Assembly: GCA_938023515.1 (NCBI GenBank)
Contig: CALJDR010000067.1
Coordinates: forward strand, 1 to 12,017
DNA length: 12,017 bases
From: an uncultured Flavobacteriales bacterium
Lineage (GTDB): Bacteria > Bacteroidota > Bacteroidia > Flavobacteriales > UBA1820
Direction: 5' to 3'
The notes beneath the pieces are model-generated. The model had not been told where the DNA came from. It ran no database searches and worked only from the letters and a program-made list of their open reading frames with translations. The translations under genes were made by a program, and so were the position numbers. Shown here in pieces: positions 1 through 6,585 of this stretch. The number at the start of each line of letters is the position of its first letter. Within the stretch, counting starts at the first letter, position 1.

Positions 1-46
1 TACACAAGGAGTATCGTCGGCAGCGTCAGATGTGTATAAGAGACAG
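1..46 (+). other. Illumina Nextera i5-side adapter (not genomic)
   Basis: The first five bases TACAC match the end of the P5 oligo. Positions 6-13 (AAGGAGTA) match the i5 index known as S507/N507. Positions 14-27 (TCGTCGGCAGCGTC) and 28-46 (AGATGTGTATAAGAGACAG) are the Nextera read-1 primer and transposon mosaic end. The order is exactly that of a library molecule, so this is untrimmed adapter and genomic sequence begins at 47. A short plus-strand reading frame starting at position 32 opens with the peptide MYKRQ, which is simply translated mosaic end and must not be annotated. Confidence 0.98.
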
Positions 47-135
47 ATTCCCGCCCGCAAAACCTCTTCGCTCTCGGTGATATTCCAGAACCCGACCCGG
101 GCCGAACCTTCGTATATTTCTCCTGTAAAAGGCAT
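47..135 (-). CDS. Probable 4'-phosphopantetheinyl transferase, N-terminal fragment (cut by contig end)
   Basis: Reading leftward from an ATG at 135 gives about 29 codons with no stop before the adapter junction. The peptide starts MPFTGEIYEG and continues with ARVGFWNITESEEVL. A start of the type 'G-[IVF]-W-x-I-x-E-S-x-E-E-L' is typical of Bacteroidales phosphopantetheinyl transferases, which load the 4'-phosphopantetheine arm onto acyl carrier proteins. The catalytic motifs lie further downstream and are missing here, so the assignment rests only on N-terminal resemblance and is tentative. The start lies 3 nt beyond the pyrF stop, which strongly suggests a translated, co-transcribed gene. 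That it is a real coding start is more certain than its function. Confidence 0.45.
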
Positions 136-138
136 CTG

Positions 139-969
139 TCAGACCAGTGAGGCGTTTTCCAATACAGCCTGCATCGCCTGCTGTAATTTTTCGGCTTCCC
201 AGGCAGCGACCTGCGCAAAATCACTTCCTGAAGAAGCGTATATAATGCCTCGTGAAGAGTTGATTAGCAATCCACAATGATCGTTCAATCCATATTTGCA
301 TACTTCTTCAAGGCTTCCCCCCTGAGCGCCCACACCGGGCACGAGCAAGAAGTGGTCGGGGACGATCTTGCGGATATCCGCCAAGTATTCTGCCTTGGTG
401 GCACCCACCACATACATCATCCTTTCCCGGGAGGCCCACTGTTGGGAGGTTTCAAGCACCTTCTGATAAAGCGGTTCTCCGTCGGCCAGCGGCAGAAGCT
501 GAAAATCGGCGCCGCCTTTATTGGAGGTAAGGGCCAGCAGAACAACCCATTTGTTTTCGAATTCCAGGAAAGGCTTTACCGAGTCACTGCCCATATACGG
601 GGCGACCGTCACGGCATCGAAATCCATTGTATCGAAGAACGTACGGGCATACATGGCGGATGTATTGCCGATATCGGCCCGTTTGGCATCTGCGATGGTG
701 AGTATCTCCGGGTGGTTTTTCCGGATGTAGGCCACGGTCTTTTCCAGGCTCTCCCATCCGGCAGCCCCGCACGATTCGAAGAACGCAGTATTGGGTTTGT
801 AGGCTACGCAATAGGGAGCCGTAGCATCCACAATGGCCCGGCAAAAATCGAACAGGGGCTCCCGCGAACCAGTCAGGTGGGAGGGGAGTTTCTGGATGTC
901 CGGGTCGAGCCCAACGCAGAGGAACGATTTTTTGAGGCGTATCTGCCGGAAAAGTTGGTCGTATGTCAT
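139..969 (-). CDS. pyrF: Orotidine 5'-phosphate decarboxylase, type 2 (276 aa)
   Basis: Catalyses the last step of de novo UMP synthesis, decarboxylating OMP to UMP in the cytosol. The catalytic signature DAKRADIGNT is at residues 94-103, with the Lys/Arg/Asp charged network at 96, 97 and 99. Other family marks are LDPD at 21-24, the phosphate-binding stretch PGVGAQGG at 211-218 and NSSRGI at 237-242. The length fits the longer type 2 family rather than the roughly 230-residue E. coli type. The frame stays open upstream to an ATG at 1020, but that start would overlap the prfA end and add 17 charged residues not typical of the family. The ATG at 969, followed by MTYDQLF, is therefore preferred. 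It lies 31 nt after prfA and 3 nt before the next gene, so it is probably co-transcribed with both. Confidence 0.95.
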   Translation of the reverse strand: MTYDQLFRQIRLKKSFLCVGLDPDIQKLPSHLTGSREPLFDFCRAIVDATAPYCVAYKPNTAFFESCGAAGWESLEKTVAYIRKNHPEILTIADAKRADIGNTSAMYARTFFDTMDFDAVTVAPYMGSDSVKPFLEFENKWVVLLALTSNKGGADFQLLPLADGEPLYQKVLETSQQWASRERMMYVVGATKAEYLADIRKIVPDHFLLVPGVGAQGGSLEEVCKYGLNDHCGLLINSSRGIIYASSGSDFAQVAAWEAEKLQQAMQAVLENASLV

Positions 970-1000
970 TGTTCTTTCTTTTTCTGTTTTATTGTCGGGG

Positions 1001-2086
1001 TCATCCGGATTCGCCGGCACGAAGCTTTTCAGCGTTCTCGGCCATCGTCAACTCATCGATCACACGCTGCAAGTCGCCGTCCAGCACATCCTGCAGGTTG
1101 TACAGGGTAAGCCCGATCCGATGGTCGGTCACCCGGCCCTGCGGGTAATTGTACGTACGCACCTTGGCCGAGCGGTCGCCGGTGGAAACCATCGACTTAC
1201 GCTGTTTGGCCTCTTCCTCCAGGCGTTTCTGGTATTCGATCTCGTACAAGCGCGAACGGAGGACAGTCATACATTTTTCCAGATTCTTCAACTGAGAGCG
1301 CTCGTCCTGGCACTGTGCCACGATTCCGGTAGGAACGTGCGTCAGACGGACGGCAGAGTAGGTGGTGTTCACCGACTGTCCCCCGGCGCCGGACGAACAG
1401 AACGTATCCTTGCGAATATCTTTCGGGTCGATATAGATATCGAATTCCTCGGCTTCCGGCATAACGATACACGTAGAGGCGGACGTATGCACACGTCCCT
1501 GCGTTTCAGTGGCTGGGACACGCTGCACCCGATGCACGCCGGCCTCGAATTTCATCGTGCCGTACACATCGTCGCCCGAAAGCTTGAAAACGATCTCCTT
1601 GTAGCCTCCGGCCGTACCTTCATTGAAGTCCATTACCTCCTGCTTCCAGCCTTTGCGCTCGGCATATTTGCTGTACATCCGGTACAAGTCTCCGGCAAAA
1701 ATAGCCGCTTCGTCGCCACCGGTACCTCCGCGAAGTTCTATCACCGCGTTTTTGGCGTCTGCCGGGTCTTTGGGGATAAGCAGGAGCTTGATCTCCTCCT
1801 CGAGAGGAGCTATCTGAGGCTCGGCTTCATCCAGTTGCATCCGGGCCATTTCCACCATTTCGGCGTCCGAACCGTCGGCAATAATCGCGCGCGCTTCTTC
1901 CACGTCGGAAAGGAGCTGCTTGTATTTTTTATATACTTCGACGATCTTTTCGAGTTGCTTGTACTGCCGGCCCAGTTCGGTATAACGCTTCTGGTCGGCG
2001 ATCACATCGGGCTGGATAATAAGATCTGCCACCTCGTCGAAACGGGTGCGGAGCCCTTCCAGTTTTTCCAAAAGTGTAGATGCCAT
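1001..2086 (-). CDS. prfA: Peptide chain release factor 1 (361 aa)
   Basis: Class I release factor that reads UAA and UAG stop codons in the ribosomal A site and triggers hydrolysis of the peptidyl-tRNA ester. The codon-recognition tripeptide PAT is at residues 191-193 within HRVQRVPATETQGRVHTS. PAT (P-x-T) marks RF1, whereas RF2 has SPF. The catalytic GGQ is at 235-237 in GAGGQSVNTTYSAVR, and its Gln is the usual target of PrmC methylation. The N-terminal coiled region (about 1-105) and the C-terminal TDHRIGLTLYNLQDVLDG block are also typical. The length of 361 matches the family (E. coli 360), so the gene appears complete. No internal frameshift is evident, unlike prfB in many bacteria. It lies 44 nt after purM and 31 nt before pyrF. 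A purine-rich GGAG-like motif precedes the start. Confidence 0.98.
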   Translation of the reverse strand: MASTLLEKLEGLRTRFDEVADLIIQPDVIADQKRYTELGRQYKQLEKIVEVYKKYKQLLSDVEEARAIIADGSDAEMVEMARMQLDEAEPQIAPLEEEIKLLLIPKDPADAKNAVIELRGGTGGDEAAIFAGDLYRMYSKYAERKGWKQEVMDFNEGTAGGYKEIVFKLSGDDVYGTMKFEAGVHRVQRVPATETQGRVHTSASTCIVMPEAEEFDIYIDPKDIRKDTFCSSGAGGQSVNTTYSAVRLTHVPTGIVAQCQDERSQLKNLEKCMTVLRSRLYEIEYQKRLEEEAKQRKSMVSTGDRSAKVRTYNYPQGRVTDHRIGLTLYNLQDVLDGDLQRVIDELTMAENAEKLRAGESG

Positions 2087-2095
2087 TTCCTAATT

Positions 2096-2103
2096 CTCTC
2101 CTT
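2096..2103 (-). promoter_or_regulatory. Shine-Dalgarno-like site before prfA
   Basis: On the minus strand the bases read AAGGAGAG, ending 9 nt before the prfA ATG at 2086. This is a good match to the anti-SD complement. Bacteroidota generally do not depend on Shine-Dalgarno pairing and most other starts in this window lack such a motif. It may therefore be functional or simply part of the purine-rich leader. Seen directly in the sequence; its role is inferred. Confidence 0.4.
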
Positions 2104-2130
2104 CTTTCTTTTCTACAGGTTCTACAAAAA

Positions 2131-3303
2131 TCAATATTCGAACGTTCCTTTTTCCGATCGGATGGTCAGGCGTTTCCCTTCGGGAGAAGCCTCTACACGC
2201 CCTATGATGCGGGCCGGGATGCCGAACGATTCGGATATCTTTACGATGTCCCCGGCGATCTCCTGAGGGACATAAAATTCCATCCGGTGTCCCATATTGA
2301 ACACCTGGTACATCTCCTTCCACGAAGTGCCGCTCTCCGCCTGTATCAGCACGAAAAGGGGAGGCACGGGAAACATATTGTCCTTGATTACATGCAGGTC
2401 GTTCACGAAATGCAGTATCTTGGTCTGGGCCCCGCCGGAACAGTGTATCATCCCATGTATCTGCCCGCGAAGCGCGTCGAGCACCTTCTTGACCACCGGA
2501 GCGTAGGTGCGGGTCGGGGAAAGCACCAGTTTTCCGGCATCGAGCGGAGCGCCGTCTACGGGGTCGGTGAGGTCTTTCGAGCCACAGTACACCAGCGAAT
2601 CGTCCACCGCATGGTCGTAGCTTTCCGGAAATTCCCGGGCCAGGGATTTTTTAAACACGTCGTGCCGGGCGGAAGTAAGGCCGTTGGAGCCCATACCGCC
2701 GTTATAACCCGTTTCATAGGTTGCCTGTCCGGAGGAAGCCAACCCTACAATTACGTCCCCCGCCTGGATACGGGCATTATCTACCACATCCGTGCGTTTC
2801 ATCCGGGCCGTTACAGTGGAGTCCACGATGATAGTACGCACTAAGTCGCCCACATCGGCCGTTTCGCCGCCCGTGGAAATGATATTTACCCCATACGAAC
2901 GCATCTCGGCCAGCAACTCTTCGGTACCTCCGATAATAGCCGATATGACCTCGCCGGGTATCACATTCTTGTTGCGCCCGATGGTGGAGGACAAGAGGAT
3001 ATTGTCGGTAGCCCCTACGCACAGCAGATCGTCGATGTTCATGATCAAGGCGTCCTGGGCGATGCCTTTCCACACGGAAAGGTCGCCTGTGCGTTTCCAG
3101 TACATATAGGCCAGGGCGGATTTGGTCCCGGCCCCGTCGGCATGCATCACGACGCAATAATCCGGATCTCCGGTGAGGTAATCCGGTATGATCTTGCAGA
3201 ACGCGCCGGGAAAAAGACCTTTGTCCACGTTCCGGATCGCGTTGTGCACATCTTCCTTGGAGGCGGAAACGCCCCGTCCCGCATATCTCTTGCTTACTTC
3301 CAT
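2131..3303 (-). CDS. purM: Phosphoribosylformylglycinamidine cyclo-ligase / AIR synthetase (390 aa)
   Basis: Fifth step of de novo purine synthesis: ATP-dependent ring closure of FGAM to AIR, in the cytosol. The PurM/SelD-type ATP-binding fold is shown by HADGAGTKS at residues 54-62, the acidic NIDD at 89-92, STGGETAD at 143-150, and the AIR synthase C-terminal block around NMGHRMEFYVP, where the usual 'FNMGIGM' is replaced by FNMGHRM. At 390 residues it is longer than the roughly 345-residue E. coli enzyme, as expected for the Bacteroidota form. The start at 3303 (MEVSKRYAGRGVSASKEDVH) is the first ATG and lies 16 nt after the cdaA stop. Co-transcription with cdaA and prfA is likely. The adenylate it helps make is the source of the ATP used by CdaA, though any regulatory link is inference. 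Confidence 0.96.
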   Translation of the reverse strand: MEVSKRYAGRGVSASKEDVHNAIRNVDKGLFPGAFCKIIPDYLTGDPDYCVVMHADGAGTKSALAYMYWKRTGDLSVWKGIAQDALIMNIDDLLCVGATDNILLSSTIGRNKNVIPGEVISAIIGGTEELLAEMRSYGVNIISTGGETADVGDLVRTIIVDSTVTARMKRTDVVDNARIQAGDVIVGLASSGQATYETGYNGGMGSNGLTSARHDVFKKSLAREFPESYDHAVDDSLVYCGSKDLTDPVDGAPLDAGKLVLSPTRTYAPVVKKVLDALRGQIHGMIHCSGGAQTKILHFVNDLHVIKDNMFPVPPLFVLIQAESGTSWKEMYQVFNMGHRMEFYVPQEIAGDIVKISESFGIPARIIGRVEASPEGKRLTIRSEKGTFEY

Positions 3304-3319
3304 GAGTTTTTACAGCGTA

Positions 3320-4093
3320 TTATATCTCTAATTCTTCGTTCAGCCGCTTTTCAAGCTCTTCGGCCGAATTCATCACCGTGATGGTATTCCCTTTTACAAA
3401 GCTCACTTTTCCCCGCTCCTCGGATACGACGATAGACACCGCGTCCGATTTTTCGGCGATGCCCACAGCAGCCCGGTGGCGGGTACCGTATTCTTCAGGA
3501 AGGTTCTTGTCGCGCGAAACAGGCAGGATAACGCGAGTGGCGATAATGCGTCCGTTGTCGATGATCACCGCCCCGTCGTGCAGCGGACTGTTCTTGTAAA
3601 ATATGCTTTCCAGAATACTTTGGGTCGGCACAATGTTCTGTACGTCCCCGGAGGTGGCCTCCTTGAGGTCGAACATCGACTTTTTGAACACGATCAGGGC
3701 GCCGGTACGGTTTTTAGCCATTTCAAAGCAGGCATTGGCGATTTCCCGGACTTCGAATTTCTCCGGGATATTCCTTTTCCGCTTGATCTTGGAAAAGAAA
3801 TGCCGGACAAAGAAATTGTTGGTGCCTATCAGGATGAGGAAACGGCGTATCTCCTGCTGGAACAGGATGACGATGGCGATGACCCCGATGCTCATGAACT
3901 GCCCCAGGATGCCGCTTAAAAGCGTCATCTGGAACGCTTCGACCACTTTCCACAGGATGAACAGGGCGATAAGGCCGATAAAGATGTTCACCGCTACCGT
4001 CCCCCGTATCAGGCGGTAGAGCTGGTACACCAGAAAGACCACCGCAGTGATATCTATCAGGTCCTTTATGCCGAATGTGATGAAGTCGAACAT
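3320..4093 (-). CDS. cdaA: Diadenylate cyclase, CdaA/DacA type (257 aa, membrane-bound)
   Basis: Makes the second messenger cyclic di-AMP from two ATP, with a role in osmotic, potassium and cell-wall homeostasis in families where it has been studied. Three hydrophobic helices at about residues 11-28, 33-51 and 56-78 anchor the protein in the inner membrane. The cytosolic DisA_N/DAC domain follows, with RTGALIVF at 129-136, the catalytic DGA motif at 173-175 (in SPLHDGAVII) and the RHR motif at 205-207 (in GTRHRAAVGIAEKSDA). This order and length match CdaA and exclude the DNA-scanning DisA and the CdaS type. It begins 47 nt after rimO and ends 16 nt before purM. In many Bacteroidota cdaA neighbours folP; no folP is present here. 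No CdaR-type (YbbR) regulator or GlmM follows, unlike in Firmicutes. Confidence 0.95.
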   Translation of the reverse strand: MFDFITFGIKDLIDITAVVFLVYQLYRLIRGTVAVNIFIGLIALFILWKVVEAFQMTLLSGILGQFMSIGVIAIVILFQQEIRRFLILIGTNNFFVRHFFSKIKRKRNIPEKFEVREIANACFEMAKNRTGALIVFKKSMFDLKEATSGDVQNIVPTQSILESIFYKNSPLHDGAVIIDNGRIIATRVILPVSRDKNLPEEYGTRHRAAVGIAEKSDAVSIVVSEERGKVSFVKGNTITVMNSAEELEKRLNEELEI

Positions 4094-4140
4094 GATCCGG
4101 GAGTTTTAGCTTCGGGTAAAGATACGAAAATATCGTTTTG

Positions 4141-5445
4141 TTAAGGCACAGGCACCCCGAAAAGGTCGTACAGGCCCGCCGAAGTCACCTCCACCTTTAC
4201 GAAATCCCCTACGGGCACGCGCCATTTTTCCTTGTCGATGAATACGTCGTTGTCCACTTCGGGGGAGTCGTACTCGGTACGGCCCATATAGACGTTCTCG
4301 TTCTCGCTGTCGACGAGCACTTTCAGGGTTTTTCCCACCTTCTGTTCGTTGAGCTCGAACGAAATCTGCTTTTGCAGTTCCATCAGTTCCTCCAGGCGGC
4401 GTTCCTTTTCCTGCTGCGGCACATTGTCCTCTAACTGCGCGGCAGAAGTGCCTTCTTCTTCGGAATAGGCAAAACACCCCAGGCGGTCGAAACGCTGGGC
4501 TGCAACCCATTCTTTGAGCTCCACGAACTCCTCCTGTGTTTCACCGGGATAACCCACGATAAGGGTCGTGCGGATCGCTACGCCGGGGACTTTTTCCCGG
4601 ATACGGTCCAGCAGGGCGTTGACCTCCTTTTTGGTAGAACCCCGTTTCATCGACCGGAGAATGCGGTCGGATATGTGCTGCAACGGAATATCGAGGTATT
4701 TACACACTTTCGGTTCGGAGGCCATCACGTCCAAGACATCCTCCGGGAAACCGTTCGGGTAGGCGTAGTGCAGGCGGATCCACTGGATACCGTCTATTTT
4801 GGCAATCTCCCGGACCAAATCGGCCAAGCGGCGCTTGCCGTAGAGGTCGATCCCGTAATAGGTGAGGTCCTGGGCGATGAGGATAAGTTCCTTCACGCCT
4901 TTTTCCGCCAATTTTCGGGCCTCTTTGACCAGTTCTTCAATGGGAACGGAAACGTGCTTGCCACGGATAAGCGGGATCGCACAGTAGGAACAAGCCCGGT
5001 CGCACCCTTCGGATATTTTCAGGTAGGCGTAATGCGGCGGAGTGGAGAGCAGACGCTCGCCCACGAGTTCCTTCCGGTAGTCGGCTCCCAGCGAGGTGAG
5101 AAGGGCATCCAGCTCGGTAAGCTTGTAAAAACCGTCCACTTCGGGAATTTCGCCGGACAATTCCTGCTTGTAACGCTCTACCAGGCAACCCGTCACATAC
5201 AGGCGCTCGATCTCGCCCCGGCGTTTGCGTTCGGCCTGTTCGAGGATCACGTTGATGGACTGCTCCTTGGCATCGCCGATAAAACCGCAGGTGTTTATCA
5301 CCACGATCCCGCCGTCGCCTTCATGCCCGACCCCGACACCCTGTCCGGCCAACTGACCGGCCAAAGCCTCCGAATCGCAGGTATTCTTGGAACAACCCAG
5401 CGTAATGATGTTTATTTTCGTATCCTTCCGTTTCTGCATGGACAT
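4141..5445 (-). CDS. rimO: Ribosomal protein S12 methylthiotransferase RimO (434 aa)
   Basis: Radical-SAM enzyme that methylthiolates the conserved aspartate of ribosomal protein S12. The N-terminal MTTase domain carries three conserved cysteines at 18 (LGCSKN), 53 (INTCGFI) and 87 (TGCL), which ligate the auxiliary 4Fe-4S cluster. The radical-SAM cluster motif CxxxCxxC is at 148, 152 and 155 in SEGCDRACSYCAIPLIRGKH. The wording CAIPxIRGKH and the following LIAQDLTYYGIDLYGK are RimO-like rather than MiaB-like. A TRAM domain closes the protein from about residue 370. An extra Cys at 23 (NTCDSE) replaces the usual 'NLVDSE'. The start may be the ATG at 5445 or the one two codons later at 5439. 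The upstream stop lies only 2 nt away, indicating translational coupling to the oxidoreductase. Confidence 0.96.
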   Translation of the reverse strand: MSMQKRKDTKINIITLGCSKNTCDSEALAGQLAGQGVGVGHEGDGGIVVINTCGFIGDAKEQSINVILEQAERKRRGEIERLYVTGCLVERYKQELSGEIPEVDGFYKLTELDALLTSLGADYRKELVGERLLSTPPHYAYLKISEGCDRACSYCAIPLIRGKHVSVPIEELVKEARKLAEKGVKELILIAQDLTYYGIDLYGKRRLADLVREIAKIDGIQWIRLHYAYPNGFPEDVLDVMASEPKVCKYLDIPLQHISDRILRSMKRGSTKKEVNALLDRIREKVPGVAIRTTLIVGYPGETQEEFVELKEWVAAQRFDRLGCFAYSEEEGTSAAQLEDNVPQQEKERRLEELMELQKQISFELNEQKVGKTLKVLVDSENENVYMGRTEYDSPEVDNDVFIDKEKWRVPVGDFVKVEVTSAGLYDLFGVPVP

Positions 5446-5447
5446 TT

Positions 5448-6446
5448 TTATTTTTTGGAGGCGGCCTCGATGCGCTGTACGTGGAGGTCTATATCCCGTA
5501 CGATATCCAGCGCTACCTTCAGGGCGGCGGTGGCCTGTTCCATCGTGACCAACGGGGTCGTGTCGTTCTCAATGGCCAGAGCAAAGGTGTTGAGTTCGTC
5601 CAGGATGGCGTTGTTTTGCTGTACCTCCGGCTTTTCAAAGACGATCTGCTTGCTCACCCCTTCGGCATTGGTCAGGATCATCGCATATTCGTCCGGGTGC
5701 TGAGGGGCATCGTGCATACGGAGTATCTCGGCCTCCTTTTTCAGGAAATTGATCGTGATATAGGCGTCGCGCTGGAAGATGCGGGTCTTGCGCATATTCT
5801 TCATCGAAATACGGCTCGTGGTGATATTGGCCACACAGCCGTTCTCGAATTCCAGGCGGACGTTGGCGATGTCGGGTGTATTGTTTATCACTTTGGCGCC
5901 GCTGGCCGTGAGCATCTTCACCGGAGAATCGACCAACGTAAGGATGGCGTCGATGTCGTGTATCATCAGGTCCAATACTACCGGTACGTCCGTCCCGCGC
6001 GGGTTGAACTCCGCCAGGCGGTGCGCCTCGATGAAGGCCGGACCGTTGATGTAGGGGCGTACGGCGGTAAATGCGGGATTGAAGCGCTCCACGTGGCCCA
6101 CCTGTCCTTTCAGCCCTTTTTCCCGCAGACGCTTGATCAGCTCTTCGGCCTGTTCAAGGGTGGTGGTGACGGGCTTTTCGAGGAACACATGGCAGTTTTT
6201 TTCAATGGCCTTCAGGGCACATTCGTAGTGATGGATAGTCGGGGTGACGATATCGGTCACATTCACAGCATCAAGCAGGCTGTCCATATCGGGGAACGCT
6301 TTCACGCCCAGTTCCGCCTCGACGGCGGCTGCATTGCGGGTATCGGGATCGTAAAACCCGACCAACTGGTAATGTTCGGACTGCTTGAGCAGCTTCAGAT
6401 GTATCTTTCCCAAATGCCCGGCCCCGAGCACGCCCACTTTCAACAT
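5448..6446 (-). CDS. Gfo/Idh/MocA-family NAD(P)-dependent oxidoreductase (332 aa)
   Basis: Cytosolic dehydrogenase of unknown substrate, probably acting on a sugar, a nucleotide sugar or a cyclitol. The N-terminal Rossmann domain begins at once with VGVLGAGHLGKIH (GAGHLG at 8-13). The family's EKP motif is at 90-92 (HVFLEKPVTTT), where the Lys is usually catalytic. The C-terminal substrate domain has GHVERFNPAF near 117-126 and DLMIHDID near 159-166, where His163/Asp164 sit in the usual active-site position. Length is typical. The 'GHVERFNP' and 'IHDID' wording resembles nucleotide-sugar 3-dehydrogenases (WbpB/GnnA-like). No partner aminotransferase or acyltransferase is nearby, so no pathway is claimed. 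It is first in the minus-strand run, behind a candidate promoter, and is joined to rimO by 2 nt. Confidence 0.88.
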   Translation of the reverse strand: MLKVGVLGAGHLGKIHLKLLKQSEHYQLVGFYDPDTRNAAAVEAELGVKAFPDMDSLLDAVNVTDIVTPTIHHYECALKAIEKNCHVFLEKPVTTTLEQAEELIKRLREKGLKGQVGHVERFNPAFTAVRPYINGPAFIEAHRLAEFNPRGTDVPVVLDLMIHDIDAILTLVDSPVKMLTASGAKVINNTPDIANVRLEFENGCVANITTSRISMKNMRKTRIFQRDAYITINFLKKEAEILRMHDAPQHPDEYAMILTNAEGVSKQIVFEKPEVQQNNAILDELNTFALAIENDTTPLVTMEQATAALKVALDIVRDIDLHVQRIEAASKK

Positions 6447-6477
6447 GATGTTCTTTTTTTAAATGGTTTTTGCAGCG

Positions 6478-6509
6478 CAAAGTTACTAATAAAGCCGCGA
6501 ATACGCTAA
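6478..6509 (-). promoter_or_regulatory. Candidate Bacteroidota promoter for the oxidoreductase-rimO-cdaA-purM-prfA-pyrF run
   Basis: On the minus strand, 6485-6478 reads TAACTTTG, a full match to the Bacteroidota -7 consensus TAnnTTTG. A weak -33 candidate (TTA instead of TTG) lies at 6507-6509 with a 21-nt spacer. The box ends 31 nt before the ATG at 6446, leaving a short A-rich leader, which is normal for this phylum. It is the only good match upstream of the seven-gene run, so it may drive all of it. Confidence 0.55.
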
Positions 6510-6572
6510 GGATTTCGGGGCTTCCGGCAAAAAAAGAACCCATCCCGGCCGTAAAATTCCGTCGTATTTCGC

Positions 6573-6580
6573 TACATTTG
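6573..6580 (+). promoter_or_regulatory. Candidate Bacteroidota -7 promoter box immediately upstream of era
   Basis: TACATTTG fully matches TAnnTTTG and ends only 5 nt before the era ATG at 6586. No clear TTG is visible 17-23 nt further upstream. If it is used, transcription would begin at or within a few bases of the start codon, giving a leaderless or nearly leaderless mRNA. It could also be a chance match, since a second promoter further upstream is not excluded. Confidence 0.4.
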
Positions 6581-6585
6581 TAGTT

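Noticed and set aside
32..280. An 82-codon plus-strand frame at the left end starting MYKRQ
   Set aside because: It starts inside the Nextera mosaic end and runs antisense to the phosphopantetheinyl transferase fragment and pyrF.
970..1020. The longer 293-codon version of pyrF starting at 1020
   Set aside because: It would overlap the end of prfA by 20 nt and add 17 low-complexity charged residues, whereas MTYDQLF at 969 fits the family.
833..2266. A 477-codon open frame on the plus strand opposite prfA and the end of purM
   Set aside because: It is antisense to clearly conserved genes, and its peptide is rich in His, Phe, Arg and Val without any recognisable domain. Such frames arise from the codon bias of the real strand.
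4117..4124. TATCTTTA on the minus strand in the rimO-cdaA gap as an internal cdaA promoter
   Set aside because: It misses the final G of the TAnnTTTG box and no -33 element is visible; AT-rich gaps give such near matches often.
4675..6509. Two overlapping 342-codon plus-strand frames (4675-5703 and 5481-6509) opposite rimO and the oxidoreductase
   Set aside because: Same reason: they mirror well-supported genes on the other strand and show no domain motifs.
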